Assembly (NCBI RefSeq): GCF_000519085.1
Contig: NZ_KI912577.1
Span: forward strand, 3,156,035-3,220,034
Length of the DNA stretch: 64,000 bases
DNA from: Methylobacterium sp. 10
GTDB taxonomy: Bacteria; Pseudomonadota; Alphaproteobacteria; Rhizobiales; Beijerinckiaceae
Direction of reading: 5' to 3'
A program made the translations under genes and the position numbers. Positions 31,358-39,932 of this stretch are shown here, one piece after another. The notes under the pieces are model-generated. The model was not told the origin of the DNA and searched no databases. It worked only from the letters and a program-made list of their open reading frames with translations. Numbering within the stretch: the first letter of the stretch is position 1; every line of letters starts with the position of its first letter.

Positions 31358-31633
31358 TTGCGTTTCCGTCTCATCCTTGCGCTTGCTCTGATGACGGCTC
31401 CGGCCGTTGCCGAGACCGGCGCTTTCCGCATCGATGGCCTGCCGCGCGGTGACGCCTTGAGCATACGCGAGACTCCGGACGCCTCGGCGCCCGTGCTCGG
31501 CCAAGCGCCGGAAGGGGCACGCCTGCGTAGCTTCGGCTGCACCAACGAGACGCCGAGCGGCCTCACATGGTGCCGGGTCAAGGCCGGCCCGATCCTCGGC
31601 TGGGCGCGGCGGCGCTACCTCGCGCCGGATTGA
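31358..31633 (+). CDS. Small secreted SH3b-domain protein
   Basis: From a TTG at 31358 this encodes 91 residues. A signal peptide (MRFRLILALALMTAPAVAE, cut after AVA) is followed by a bacterial SH3-like fold (LSIRETPDASAPVLGQAP, then WCRVKAGPILGWARRRYL). SH3b proteins often bind peptidoglycan or other envelope components. It lies 13 bases after the SDR gene on the same strand and is probably co-transcribed. The start is uncertain, with only a weak ribosome binding site. It is not a standard member of acpXL clusters. Confidence 0.65.
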   Translation: MRFRLILALALMTAPAVAETGAFRIDGLPRGDALSIRETPDASAPVLGQAPEGARLRSFGCTNETPSGLTWCRVKAGPILGWARRRYLAPD

Positions 31634-31711
31634 GCCGAACCGGCTTTCAGTCAATAAGCCTGCCTATCCATTCCGATCCCTCATCCCCGAGGCGCCGGAG
31701 CATTATGGAGA

Positions 31712-31793
31712 CCTCGAAGGAGGGCTCCAGATGGCACGCGGGCCTTGGAAGCCCTCCTTCGAGGCCCGCTGATGCGGGCACCTCAGCATGAGG
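31712..31793. repeat. Inverted repeat upstream of the MDR reductase gene
   Basis: CCTCGAAGGAGGGCTCC (31712-31728) pairs with GGAAGCCCTCCTTCGAGG (31747-31764), forming a stem of about 16 base pairs. A second small hairpin, ACCTCA-GCA-TGAGGT, follows at 31780-31793. The element interrupts the cluster between the SH3b gene and the MDR gene. It could be a dispersed repeat or a processing site. Confidence 0.75.
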
Positions 31794-31843
31794 TGATACG
31801 AAGGAGGTTCGAGGTCCGAAGCACCCGACGAGAGACGAGAACG

Positions 31844-32869
31844 ATGCAAGCCCTTCAACTCTTCGGTGACCGCGACCTTCGCCTCGGCGAGGTCGATCCG
31901 CCTGCCGCTCCCGGAGCGGGCGAGGTTCAGATCCGCGTGCGCGCGGTGGGCTTGAACTTCATCGATGTCTGGGGCTTTCGCGGCATGGCCTTCGCCAAGC
32001 GCAAGATGCCGCTCACGGTGGGGGCCGAAGCCTCGGGCGAGATCGTCTGCGTCGGTGAGGGCGTGACGGATCTGCGCGAGGGCGACCGCGTGGTGATGTA
32101 CGGCGCGCAGACCTGCGGCCGCTGCAAGGCCTGCCGCGAAGGTCGCGACAATCTGTGCGAGGACGTCTCCGGCGTTATGGGCTTTCATATCGACGGGTTC
32201 GCGCGCGAACGCGTCACCATGCAGGCCCGTCTCGTGGTGAAGGTGCCTGATGGGGTGAGCTTCACCGACGCGGCTTGTGCGCCGATCGCCTTCGGCACCG
32301 TTCAGCACATGCTGTTCGACAATGCCGGGCTGGAACCAAGCGAGAGCATCCTCGTCCATGCCGGCGGCTCGGGCATCGGCACCGCCGCGATCAAGATGGC
32401 CAAGGCCATCGGCTGCACCGTGTTCACGACAGTGGGCGACGACAGGAAGGGCGAGATGGCGAAAGCCCTAGGCGCCGATCACGTAATCAACTACCGGGAC
32501 GAGCGCTTCGAGGGCGAGGTCCGCCGCCTGACCAAACGAAAGGGCGTTGATGTGGTGTTCGAGCATGTGGGTCCGGACACCTGGAACGGCTCGCTCCTGT
32601 GCCTCAAGCGAGGCGGCCGCCTCGTCACCTGCGGCTCCACCTCCGGCGTTTCCACCACCATGAACCTGATGCAGCTATTCCAGCAGCAATACCGCATTAC
32701 CGGCTCGTTCGGCTGCTCCATGGCCAACATCCGCCAGTCTCTGGCGAAGATGGCCGACGGGATTACACCGGTGGTGGATACGGTGCTGCCGCTCGCGAAC
32801 TTTTCACAGGGGCTGGAACGCCTGGAATCGCGCAAGGTGTTCGGGAAAATCCTCGTGGCGATCGACTGA
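31844..32869 (+). CDS. MDR-family reductase of the VLCFA cluster (adh2XL-like), probable enoyl reductase
   Basis: The 341-residue medium-chain dehydrogenase occupies the place of adh2XL in rhizobia. The structural-zinc cysteines are complete (Cys91, 94, 97, 105 in CGRCKAC...C). The catalytic-zinc ligands of alcohol dehydrogenases are missing: residues 38-41 read NFID rather than a Cys motif, and the GHE motif is GAE at 60-62. This resembles quinone oxidoreductase and enoyl reductase members. The nucleotide site is HAGGSGIGTAA near residue 168. I infer that it reduces enoyl-AcpXL, completing the elongation cycle. ATG at 31844. Confidence 0.85.
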   Translation: MQALQLFGDRDLRLGEVDPPAAPGAGEVQIRVRAVGLNFIDVWGFRGMAFAKRKMPLTVGAEASGEIVCVGEGVTDLREGDRVVMYGAQTCGRCKACREGRDNLCEDVSGVMGFHIDGFARERVTMQARLVVKVPDGVSFTDAACAPIAFGTVQHMLFDNAGLEPSESILVHAGGSGIGTAAIKMAKAIGCTVFTTVGDDRKGEMAKALGADHVINYRDERFEGEVRRLTKRKGVDVVFEHVGPDTWNGSLLCLKRGGRLVTCGSTSGVSTTMNLMQLFQQQYRITGSFGCSMANIRQSLAKMADGITPVVDTVLPLANFSQGLERLESRKVFGKILVAID

Positions 32870-32966
32870 CCTATCGTTGGGGCAAGCATGGCTCGCATTC
32901 ACCTTAGACTGCCCCTTCTCCAAAAAATGTCCTACACGAGCACGATAGCCACTTCCGGATAATCTC

Positions 32967-33986
32967 GTGCTGCGTCTTGCCCTCGTCCTGAACCGCCATC
33001 TGCCCCGGATGGCGGGGATCGCCATGATTCCGTTGGTCCGCTGCCTGTTTTGGCTGGCGCGGATCCTGGGGACCGAGCGGGCGAGCCGGACCGGCGGGGC
33101 GATTGCGCGGAGGGTGGGGCCGTTCCTGCCGGCGAACCGCATCGCGTTGGCAAACCTGCGCGCCGCCTACCCAGAGAAGGATGAGGCCGCGATCAGGGCA
33201 CTGGCTCGCGAGACCTGGGACAATCTCGGCCGGACGGGGGCGGAATACGCCCATCTCGCCACTCTGTTCGATGTCGACCCCGCCAATCCCGGGAGCCAGC
33301 GCATGTCCGTTGCCGGGGCGGAGCATTTCGAAGCCTTGCGCGATGACGGCAAGCCAGGGCTGATTTTCGCCGCCCACCTCGCCAATTGGGAGTTACCGGC
33401 GATCTGCGCCGCTCGCTACGGGCTCGACGCTACGGCGATCTTCCGGCCGCCCAACGATATCGCCTCGGCCCGCCTCGTTGCCGAGGTGCGCCGCGAGACT
33501 ATGGGTGGGCTAGCGGCGGCGGGGCAGGGCGCCGTGTTCTCAATGCAAGGCGTCGTGGAGCGCGGCGGCCATCTCGGCCAGCTCATCGATCAGCATTTCA
33601 CCCGCGGCGTGGTAGTCGAGTTCTTTGGTCGGCCCGTTCTGGTAAACCCACTGCTCGCGAAGCTCGCCAAGCATTACGAGTGCCCCGTCCACGGCGTCCG
33701 CGTGGTGCGCAAGGACAATGCCCGCTTCCATCTTGAGCTTACCCCACCCCTTGACCTGCCCCGCGATGCCAAGGGCGAGATCGATGTGCAGGGCGCGATG
33801 CAGGCGATGACCCACGTAGTGGAGGAGTGGGTCCGGGAAAATCCCGGCCAATGGCTATGGATGCACAGGCGCTGGCGCCCGAACATGCTGCCAAAACCCA
33901 AGGCTGCCCCGTCTAAACAATCGGATCCATCCACGGCCCATCGAGGCAACGTGACTTCCGTTACGAGCCAAGGCGCTATCACATAG
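32967..33986 (+). CDS. lpxXL: Lipid A very-long-chain acyltransferase LpxXL
   Basis: LpxXL moves the very-long acyl chain from AcpXL to the lipid A precursor. The 339-residue protein has an N-terminal hydrophobic anchor and the LpxL/LpxM-type HX4E site at His137-Glu142 (AAHLANWE). The later region VVVEFFGRPV and WLWMHRRWRPN are typical of this group. It is the last enzyme of the acpXL cluster. The start is a GTG at 32967; the C-terminal tail (from about 310) is a low-complexity extension. It works at the inner face of the cytoplasmic membrane. Confidence 0.9.
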   Translation: MLRLALVLNRHLPRMAGIAMIPLVRCLFWLARILGTERASRTGGAIARRVGPFLPANRIALANLRAAYPEKDEAAIRALARETWDNLGRTGAEYAHLATLFDVDPANPGSQRMSVAGAEHFEALRDDGKPGLIFAAHLANWELPAICAARYGLDATAIFRPPNDIASARLVAEVRRETMGGLAAAGQGAVFSMQGVVERGGHLGQLIDQHFTRGVVVEFFGRPVLVNPLLAKLAKHYECPVHGVRVVRKDNARFHLELTPPLDLPRDAKGEIDVQGAMQAMTHVVEEWVRENPGQWLWMHRRWRPNMLPKPKAAPSKQSDPSTAHRGNVTSVTSQGAIT

Positions 33987-33990
33987 GCAT

Positions 33991-34740
33991 ATGGGCCGAT
34001 CCGTTGCACGCCTGCGCCGTTCCGCGCTGAACCTTCTCGCGCTGACACCTTTCCTCTCGCATATGGCGGACCCAGCATGCGCCGAGTCGCCCCGCGCGGT
34101 GATCGAGCTCTTCACTAGCCAAGGTTGCAGCGCCTGCCAGCAGGCCTCGCGGATGATGGAGGACTACGCTCAGCAGCCTGACGTCATCGCCCTGACTCTG
34201 CCGGTCACCTACTGGGACTATCTCGGCTGGAAGGACGAATTCGCGATCCCGGCCTTCACCGAACGACAGCGCGCCTATGCTCTCAGCCATGGCGATCGCC
34301 AGCTTTTCACGCCCCAAGCCATCGTCAACGGCGAGCCGTCCCCAGTCAGGTCGGACCGAGCATTCCTCGATCGCAGCCTTCGCACAGTACGGCAGGCGAG
34401 CGGCCTCACCGTATCGGTGAAGGCAACGGACCAGGGAGACCGTATCGCCATCGATATCGGCGCCGGACGCGGCACCGGAGAGGTCTGGCTGCTGCCAATC
34501 CTGCGCAGACATAGGACAGCGGTCGCGCACGGCGAGAACAAGGGGCAGGTGGTGGATTACGTCAACGTGGTGCGCGGAATGCACAAGGTCGGAGCCTGGA
34601 CGGGTCAAGCCACGCATTTCGAGTTCCCACGCAATGTCGCTCGTTCGGGCAATGCCGACGGCTACGTGGTCGTTCTCCAAAGCGGGACGTTGGCCCATCC
34701 TGCCCGAATTCTCGGCGCCACGAAGGGATCAGGTTTCTGA
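33991..34740 (+). CDS. DUF1223 thioredoxin-like secreted protein
   Basis: The 249-residue protein shows the DUF1223 signature VIELFTSQGCSACQQASRMM with a CXXC (Cys46 and Cys49) and a later TPQAIVNG segment of the same family. The first 31 residues form a signal peptide (charged start, hydrophobic core, ACA-E cleavage). It is therefore likely to be periplasmic. It starts 4 bases after the lpxXL stop and is probably co-transcribed with the lipid A cluster. The function of the family is unknown; a redox role is inferred from the fold. Confidence 0.85.
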   Translation: MGRSVARLRRSALNLLALTPFLSHMADPACAESPRAVIELFTSQGCSACQQASRMMEDYAQQPDVIALTLPVTYWDYLGWKDEFAIPAFTERQRAYALSHGDRQLFTPQAIVNGEPSPVRSDRAFLDRSLRTVRQASGLTVSVKATDQGDRIAIDIGAGRGTGEVWLLPILRRHRTAVAHGENKGQVVDYVNVVRGMHKVGAWTGQATHFEFPRNVARSGNADGYVVVLQSGTLAHPARILGATKGSGF

Positions 34741-34768
34741 GCCACGGCCGCTTGACGCCTTCGATGCC

Positions 34769-36034
34769 TCAGCCGACCCATTCGCCCGCACGCATCACCG
34801 GCACAGCGCGGCCCTCGGCGGTAAGTCCGTCGACATCGATCTCGGCGGAGCCGATCATCCAGTCGATATGGATCAGGCTGCGGTTTGCGCCACGTGCTGC
34901 GAGGTCATCCTCACTGAAGCCTTCACCTCCATTGCGGAAGCATTTGCTGTAGGCCTGCCCAAGCGCAATGTGGCTCGCAGCATTCTCGTCGTAGAGAGTG
35001 TTATAGAACAGGAGCCCGGAAGCCGAGATGGCGGACGAGGCCGGCACCAGGGCAACCTCGCCGAGACGGCGTGAGCCCTCATCCGTGTCAAGCACGCGTG
35101 CAAGGACGTCGCTTCCTGTGCGAGCCGTCGCCTCGACGATGCGCCCTTCCTCGAACCGGACCCGGATGCCATCGATCAGCGTGCCCTGGTAGGAGAGGGG
35201 CTTGGTACTGGCTACGTAGCCGTCCACCCGCGACTTGTGCGGCGTTGTGAACACCTCCTCGGTAGGGATGTTGGCATTGCACAGGATTCCGCTGCGCGAA
35301 ACGGAGGCACCACCGCACCATTCGTGATCGTCGGCCAAGCCCACGGTGAGGTCGATATCCGGTCCTTGAAACCGCAGAGCCGCGAAGCGATGCTCGTTGA
35401 GGATTCTGGTACGGGCGTGGAGAGCATCGTTATGCGCCTTCCACTGGCCCACCGGGTCGGCTCCGTCGACGCGCGACGCAGCGAAGATCGCGTCCCATAG
35501 GCGTGCCAGGGCTTCGTCCTCGGCGCAATCCGGGAAGACGGTCCGCGCCCACGGGCGGGTCGCCGCCGAGACAATCGTCCAGTTGGTGGCGAAGTTCGCG
35601 ATGAGTTCGAGGGCCGGCACATAGGCCTTCGAGCGCGAGCGATTGGCGCGGGCGACCTTCTGCGCATCCTGCCCGGCCAGCAACGATGGATCATCACCGG
35701 CGATCGCGAGCCTGGCGGCTCCGTCGCGGAAGGCTTCAGCCATGCCGCTGTAGAGCCAGCCGGCCGCCGTATCGAATGCGTCGTCGGGTGCGTGGGCGAA
35801 GCGCGCCAAGGTCGCTGCATCGTCGGAATAGAAGGTGGTCACCAGGGACGCACCGGCCTTATAGGCCTCAGTGGTGACTGCGCGGGCGAGAGGTGCGGCG
35901 TCGAGCGGCGCCGTCATCACCAATTCCTGGCCGTGCATGAGCCCGAGCCCAATGCGGACCGCCACCTCGGCGAGGCGGCTAATTCGCTCGTCGAAGGAGA
36001 GGGCGGTCGTGTCAGCCGCAGTGCTCGTCGTCAT
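34769..36034 (-). CDS. Aminopeptidase, M29 family
   Basis: The 421-residue protein matches M29 metallopeptidases (AmpS/PepS/T). NANIPTEEVFTTPHKSRVDG near residue 250, SHIALGQAYSKCF near 355 and SLIHIDWMIGS near 385 contain the metal-binding Glu and His residues. It has no signal peptide. The start is chosen at the ATG 36034, with AGGAG 8 bases upstream; a GTG one codon earlier is possible. The DUF2218 gene is just upstream on the same strand. It converges on the DUF1223 gene. Confidence 0.93.
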   Translation of the reverse strand: MTTSTAADTTALSFDERISRLAEVAVRIGLGLMHGQELVMTAPLDAAPLARAVTTEAYKAGASLVTTFYSDDAATLARFAHAPDDAFDTAAGWLYSGMAEAFRDGAARLAIAGDDPSLLAGQDAQKVARANRSRSKAYVPALELIANFATNWTIVSAATRPWARTVFPDCAEDEALARLWDAIFAASRVDGADPVGQWKAHNDALHARTRILNEHRFAALRFQGPDIDLTVGLADDHEWCGGASVSRSGILCNANIPTEEVFTTPHKSRVDGYVASTKPLSYQGTLIDGIRVRFEEGRIVEATARTGSDVLARVLDTDEGSRRLGEVALVPASSAISASGLLFYNTLYDENAASHIALGQAYSKCFRNGGEGFSEDDLAARGANRSLIHIDWMIGSAEIDVDGLTAEGRAVPVMRAGEWVG

Positions 36035-36125
36035 CACCTTGTCTCCTCAACTCCACCCCGCATAGGCTGCGGGGACGGCGCTCAGCAAGATCGGAATTCG
36101 TGACGGCGATTCAAGCGTGCCCCGG

Positions 36126-36419
36126 TCAGGCCGCGCGCGACCAAGTGATTTCACCGAGATTCTCGCGGAAGGCGAAACGCATGAGATGGTCGGCCACCAC
36201 GTTTTCGAGGCGGGTCAGACCGGCAGGGTCAGGAGTCGCGACACGCATCAGCAAGGCATCGGCTTCTGCCTGGAACGTGCACACCCGATCCTCACCGAAC
36301 GGCACCGTACCGGCCGCATCCGTAGCTTCCACGGGGAATTTGTTGCTCCAATGGCGGCAGAGCTGCTTCAGGTAGCGGCTTGCCTCGGCAGTGGGAACTC
36401 TCGCCTGCGAGGTCGGCAT
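36126..36419 (-). CDS. DUF2218 domain protein
   Basis: The 97-residue protein matches DUF2218: RYLKQLCRHWSNKFPVEATD near residues 15-34 and HLMRFAFRENLGEITW near the end. Many relatives lie near iron or siderophore genes, but none is nearby here. The ATG at 36419 has a strong AAGGAG upstream, whereas a longer ATG at 36476 does not. It is cytoplasmic. It is upstream of the M29 aminopeptidase on the same strand, with a 91-base gap. Confidence 0.85.
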   Translation of the reverse strand: MPTSQARVPTAEASRYLKQLCRHWSNKFPVEATDAAGTVPFGEDRVCTFQAEADALLMRVATPDPAGLTRLENVVADHLMRFAFRENLGEITWSRAA

Positions 36420-36733
36420 CGTCTGATCTCCTTCGGTCCCTGTAATCCATGGGCGCAGCCGATGCACGGTCGTCACTTGGCTGGGCAGTCCGTCATCAAG
36501 GGCACAATCCGCCTCTCATGAAGAGGTCAGGACCGTTAACGCCCCCATAAGACGCTGCAGCGCACCCATGAAGCAGTCTCATCGCGATAACGCTTTAGAC
36601 CGGGATTCGAAGCCGATTTATAGCGCGTCGCAAGAGAGATTGTGATCCTTTCTTGTGCGACGCACAATAGGGCACGTGAACAACGCAGTGAGCACCCGGA
36701 GCGCCCCTGAGGCAGAGTCACACGCCCCCGCTC
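36420..36733. other. Intergenic region with a long imperfect hairpin
   Basis: No gene is supported in these 314 bases. GCGTCGCAAGA (36625-36635) can pair with TCTTGTGCGACGC (36651-36663), with a two-base bulge. There is no T-run beside it, so it is not a simple terminator. It lies between the FAD-linked oxidase stop and the DUF2218 gene. Confidence 0.5.
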
Positions 36734-38179
36734 TTACTCGGGCGGAAGCGCCGGCGGAGGGTTTGGCGACAACGCGACGACCTTCCCGGGGTTCAGGAGA
36801 TCCTGCGGATCGAGCGCGAGCTTGAGCCGGCGCATCAGATCCAGGCCGACCGGATCGCCGTAACGACCGAGTTCATCCCGCTTGATCAGGCCAATGCCGT
36901 GCTCGGCGGCGATGGACCCGCCCATGCGATGCACGATGTCGTGAACGATCCTATTGAAACGCTCCCATCGCTTGAGAAAGGCAGCCTTCTCCATGCCGGG
37001 TGGCTGGCTGATGTTGAAGTGGATGTTACCGTCGCCGAAATGCCCGAACGCGCAGACGCGCAGGCCCGGCATCTCGGCCTCGCATGCCGCGGTCGCCGTA
37101 TCCAGGAAATCGGCGAGGCGCGAGAGCGGCACCGAGACGTCGTGCTTGATCGAGCCGCCTTCGAGCGACTGAACTTCGGACAGGTTTTCGCGAAGCGCCC
37201 ACAAGCTTGCGTTCTGCATCTCGCTCGATCCGATGACCGCATCCTCTACGAGGCCATCCTCGATGGCAGCGGCAAGCACCGTCTCGAGACTGTCCAGGAC
37301 CTCTGCTCCGGCGCGCGTCGTGGACATCTCGACGAGCGCGTAAGCAGCGTGGTCGCCGGGGAGGGGGCGCTGATATGCAGGCTTGTGTTTCAACACAATG
37401 TCGAGGCCGAAGCGCGGAATGTATTCGAATGCCGTAAGGTCCTGTCCAGACGCCCGCTTCAGCCCATCGAGCAAGACCAGAGCGGCCTGCGGGGACGACA
37501 GGCCGGCAAAGCCGACTGCCCGTGACGAAGGCTTTGGATGAAGCTTCAGCACCGCTGCGGTAATGATTCCCAGAGTCCCTTCCGATCCGACGAACAGGTG
37601 TTTCAGGTCGTACCCCGCATTGTCTTTGCGTAGCGCACTCAACCCGTTCCAGACCCCGCCGTCGGCCAGCACCACTTCGAGGCCGAGCACGAGATCGCGC
37701 ATGTTGCCATATGCGAGGACGCCGGTCCCGCCGGCATTGGTGGCGAGGTTCCCGCCGATCGTGCACGACCCCTCAGAAGGCAGCGACAGAGGGAACAGCA
37801 TCCCTTGCTGATCGGCCGCCGCCTGAACCGCGACGAGCAGGGCGCCAGCCTCGACGGTGATACTGGCGCTCAGCGGGTCGATGGCGCGGATGCGTGAGAG
37901 ACGGACTAGGGACAGGACGATCCCGCCGTAAGGCACTCCGCCCCCAACTAATCCGGTATTGCCGCCCTGGGCGACGATGGCGATTCCGGCTTCGGCGCAG
38001 GCTGTGACGACGAAGGCGACCTCGCTAGTATCGGCCGGACGGACGACGGCGAGCGCGCAGCCCTGGAAGAGGCAGCGCCATTCCACCAGGTGAGGTGCGA
38101 TGTCAGCCGGCGCCGTCAGGACATGCTTCTCTCCCAAGCGCCTGACGAGACGAACGAGGAGATCGGTGGAAGCGGTCAC
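36734..38179 (-). CDS. FAD-linked oxidase (GlcD/D-2-hydroxyacid dehydrogenase type)
   Basis: The protein, up to 481 residues from a GTG at 38179, belongs to the VAO/PCMH flavoprotein family. The FAD-binding segments AQGGNTGLVGGGVP, CTIGGNLATNAGGTGVLAYG and GSEGTLGIITAA are in order, and the C-terminal HFGDGNIHFN and AEHGIGLIKRDEL motifs are characteristic of D-lactate, glycolate and D-2-hydroxyglutarate dehydrogenases. It oxidises a 2-hydroxy acid; which one is not clear. A longer ORF to 38392 exists but overlaps the divergent promoter. It is divergent from the FAA hydrolase gene. Confidence 0.88.
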   Translation of the reverse strand: MTASTDLLVRLVRRLGEKHVLTAPADIAPHLVEWRCLFQGCALAVVRPADTSEVAFVVTACAEAGIAIVAQGGNTGLVGGGVPYGGIVLSLVRLSRIRAIDPLSASITVEAGALLVAVQAAADQQGMLFPLSLPSEGSCTIGGNLATNAGGTGVLAYGNMRDLVLGLEVVLADGGVWNGLSALRKDNAGYDLKHLFVGSEGTLGIITAAVLKLHPKPSSRAVGFAGLSSPQAALVLLDGLKRASGQDLTAFEYIPRFGLDIVLKHKPAYQRPLPGDHAAYALVEMSTTRAGAEVLDSLETVLAAAIEDGLVEDAVIGSSEMQNASLWALRENLSEVQSLEGGSIKHDVSVPLSRLADFLDTATAACEAEMPGLRVCAFGHFGDGNIHFNISQPPGMEKAAFLKRWERFNRIVHDIVHRMGGSIAAEHGIGLIKRDELGRYGDPVGLDLMRRLKLALDPQDLLNPGKVVALSPNPPPALPPE

Positions 38180-38348
38180 TGGCAGCTCGGGGTGTGAGAT
38201 CGAGAGGGTAACGCGAAGCAGGCGAGGCCGGACCGTCACGATGGCGGCGGCGGGCTCACCTCCTATGATAAGGATCGTGACCAGCCTTTGCAGGGCACGG
38301 AGCCGCCCTGCAACTAATCCATGCAAACCCATAGGAGGCGCCCGACCG

Positions 38349-39047
38349 ATGCTGTCCGTGATCCCGAACCCGCCCCGCATCGCCCTGCCCATCGTGGGCA
38401 GCGAAGACCTTTTCCCCGTGCGCCGAGTCTATTGCGTCGGACGCAACTACGCCGCTCATGCCCGCGAAATGGGGAAGGATCCCAACCGCGAGCCACCGTT
38501 CTTCTTCATGAAACCGGCGGACGCACTTCAGATCGTCCCGGGGGCGGAGGCGGTGGACCATCCTTATCCGCCCCGCACCGCCAATTACCATTTCGAGGTG
38601 GAACTCGTCGCAGCCCTCGGACGCGGCGGGCGGGACATCGCCGCGTCCGAGGCGCTCGATTACGTCTACGGCTATGCCGTTGGTCTCGACATGACCCGGC
38701 GCGACGTTCAGGACGAAGCCAAGCGCCTTGCCCGCCCGTGGGATCTAGCCAAGGCGGCCGATGCCTCGGCCCCCATCGGACCTCTCTACCGGGTCGAAGG
38801 TTCCGGGCATCCGACGCGCGGCGCCATCGCGCTCTCGGTGGACGACATTCCCCGCCAAGCCGGCGACCTGTCGGATATGATATGGTCCGTCGCCGACCAG
38901 ATCGCGCTCCTGTCCACCTATTTCGAGCTCCATCCCGGCGACCTCATCTTCACCGGCACCCCTTCGGGCGTCGGCGCAATCGAGCGCGGACAGGTGATGG
39001 AGGCGGCCATCGAGGGCTTCGGTGCCATCCGCCTCAACGTCGTATGA
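38349..39047 (+). CDS. Fumarylacetoacetate hydrolase family protein
   Basis: The 232-residue protein has the FAH catalytic fold. The metal ligands are in YHFEVELVAAL (Glu83 and Glu85) and VGLDMTRRDVQ (Asp114). FTGTPSGVGAIERGQ near 200 is the family end motif. The family hydrolyses 1,3-diketones such as fumarylpyruvate or acylpyruvates. AGGAGG precedes the ATG at 38349 by about 9 bases. Its stop overlaps the Nudix start (ATGA). It may act in aromatic or glyoxylate-linked catabolism, but no pathway partner confirms this. Confidence 0.9.
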   Translation: MLSVIPNPPRIALPIVGSEDLFPVRRVYCVGRNYAAHAREMGKDPNREPPFFFMKPADALQIVPGAEAVDHPYPPRTANYHFEVELVAALGRGGRDIAASEALDYVYGYAVGLDMTRRDVQDEAKRLARPWDLAKAADASAPIGPLYRVEGSGHPTRGAIALSVDDIPRQAGDLSDMIWSVADQIALLSTYFELHPGDLIFTGTPSGVGAIERGQVMEAAIEGFGAIRLNVV

Positions 39048-39523
39048 TTGGCCACCTCCTCGACTGGCCGCTCGTCCAGCGGCTGTTCCAGCTCGGCGCG
39101 CTCGCCACCCGTGGGATGACCCTCGGCGTGCGTGGCGTCGCCCTAGACGCACGAGGACGCATCTGCCTCGTGCGCCATACCTATGTAGGGGGATGGCACT
39201 TGCCCGGCGGCGGCGTAGAGATTGGCGAGAACGCCATAGATGCCATGGTTCGCGAATTCCGGGAAGAAGCCGAGATCGTGGTGCAGGCAGCGGATACGCT
39301 GCGGCTACATGGTTTTTTCCGCAGCACCGCTGCTGCGGGCCGCGACCACATCGCCGTCTATGTCGCCCCCGCCTTCACGCTTCTCGGGCCAAAGGCGCCC
39401 GACAGGGAGATCGCGCAGAGCAACTTTTTTGCGCTCGACGCTCTGCCTGAGCAGACCACGCGGGCTACGCTCGAGCGCCTCGACGAGATCGTCCATCGGC
39501 GCCCCCCGGCGGCTACGTGGTGA
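39044..39523 (+). CDS. Nudix hydrolase
   Basis: The 159-residue protein contains a Nudix box at 56-78 (GX5E, then X7, then REFREEAEI). The usual Gly before the last hydrophobic residue is Glu77, a variation. The metal-binding REXXEE core is intact. The substrate cannot be predicted. Its ATG overlaps the FAA hydrolase stop by four bases, so the two are translationally coupled. It has no export signal, although a hydrophobic N-terminus (HLLDWPLVQRLFQLGALATRG) is notable. Confidence 0.85.
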   Translation: MIGHLLDWPLVQRLFQLGALATRGMTLGVRGVALDARGRICLVRHTYVGGWHLPGGGVEIGENAIDAMVREFREEAEIVVQAADTLRLHGFFRSTAAAGRDHIAVYVAPAFTLLGPKAPDREIAQSNFFALDALPEQTTRATLERLDEIVHRRPPAATW

Positions 39524-39652
39524 GGACGAGAGAAAGTTGCCCGCCGGCAAAAGAACCGCAAAACAGCCCTTGCCACGCCCGCAGGAATGTTGTTTAGAGA
39601 CGCCGTCCGGGGCCGCCGGCGGGTCTTCTCCTTCAGCGGTACGGAATAGTGA

Positions 39653-39727
39653 GCGGGTGTAGCTCAGGGGTAGAGCACAACCTTGCCAAGGTTGGGGTCG
39701 AGGGTTCGAATCCCTTCGCCCGCTCCA
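39653..39727 (+). tRNA. tRNA-Gly (anticodon GCC)
   Basis: The cloverleaf is complete. The acceptor GCGGGTG pairs with CGCCCGC and a CCA end is encoded (39725-39727). The anticodon loop TTGCCAA gives GCC, reading GGC and GGU. The T-arm has GGTTCGAATCC. A hairpin with a T-run follows 30 bases later. Confidence 0.97.
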
Positions 39728-39757
39728 ATTCATCCAACCAGACTAACTTATGCGACA

Positions 39758-39786
39758 GGCCGCCTTCGGGCGGCCTTCGTCGTTTT
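39758..39786 (+). terminator. Intrinsic terminator after tRNA-Gly
   Basis: GGCCGCC-TTCG-GGCGGCC is a perfect 7-base-pair stem with a stable TTCG loop, followed by TTCGTCGTTTTT. It lies 30 bases after the tRNA end and reads on the plus strand. Confidence 0.85.
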
Positions 39787-39932
39787 TGCGCTTCGCATTG
39801 CGTTGCCCAACAGACAGACATGGTGCGCCTTCTCCCGGCATAGCTGGTCGTTAGATGGCCACCCGGGGGTTTTGTCGATGAACCAATGCGCCTCGCTGCA
39901 TGTTGAGTGAACGACAGCAAGGGATAAATCGT

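Noticed and set aside
36536..36721. Small minus-strand frame upstream of DUF2218
   Set aside because: It has no ribosome binding site, and it spans the hairpin region.
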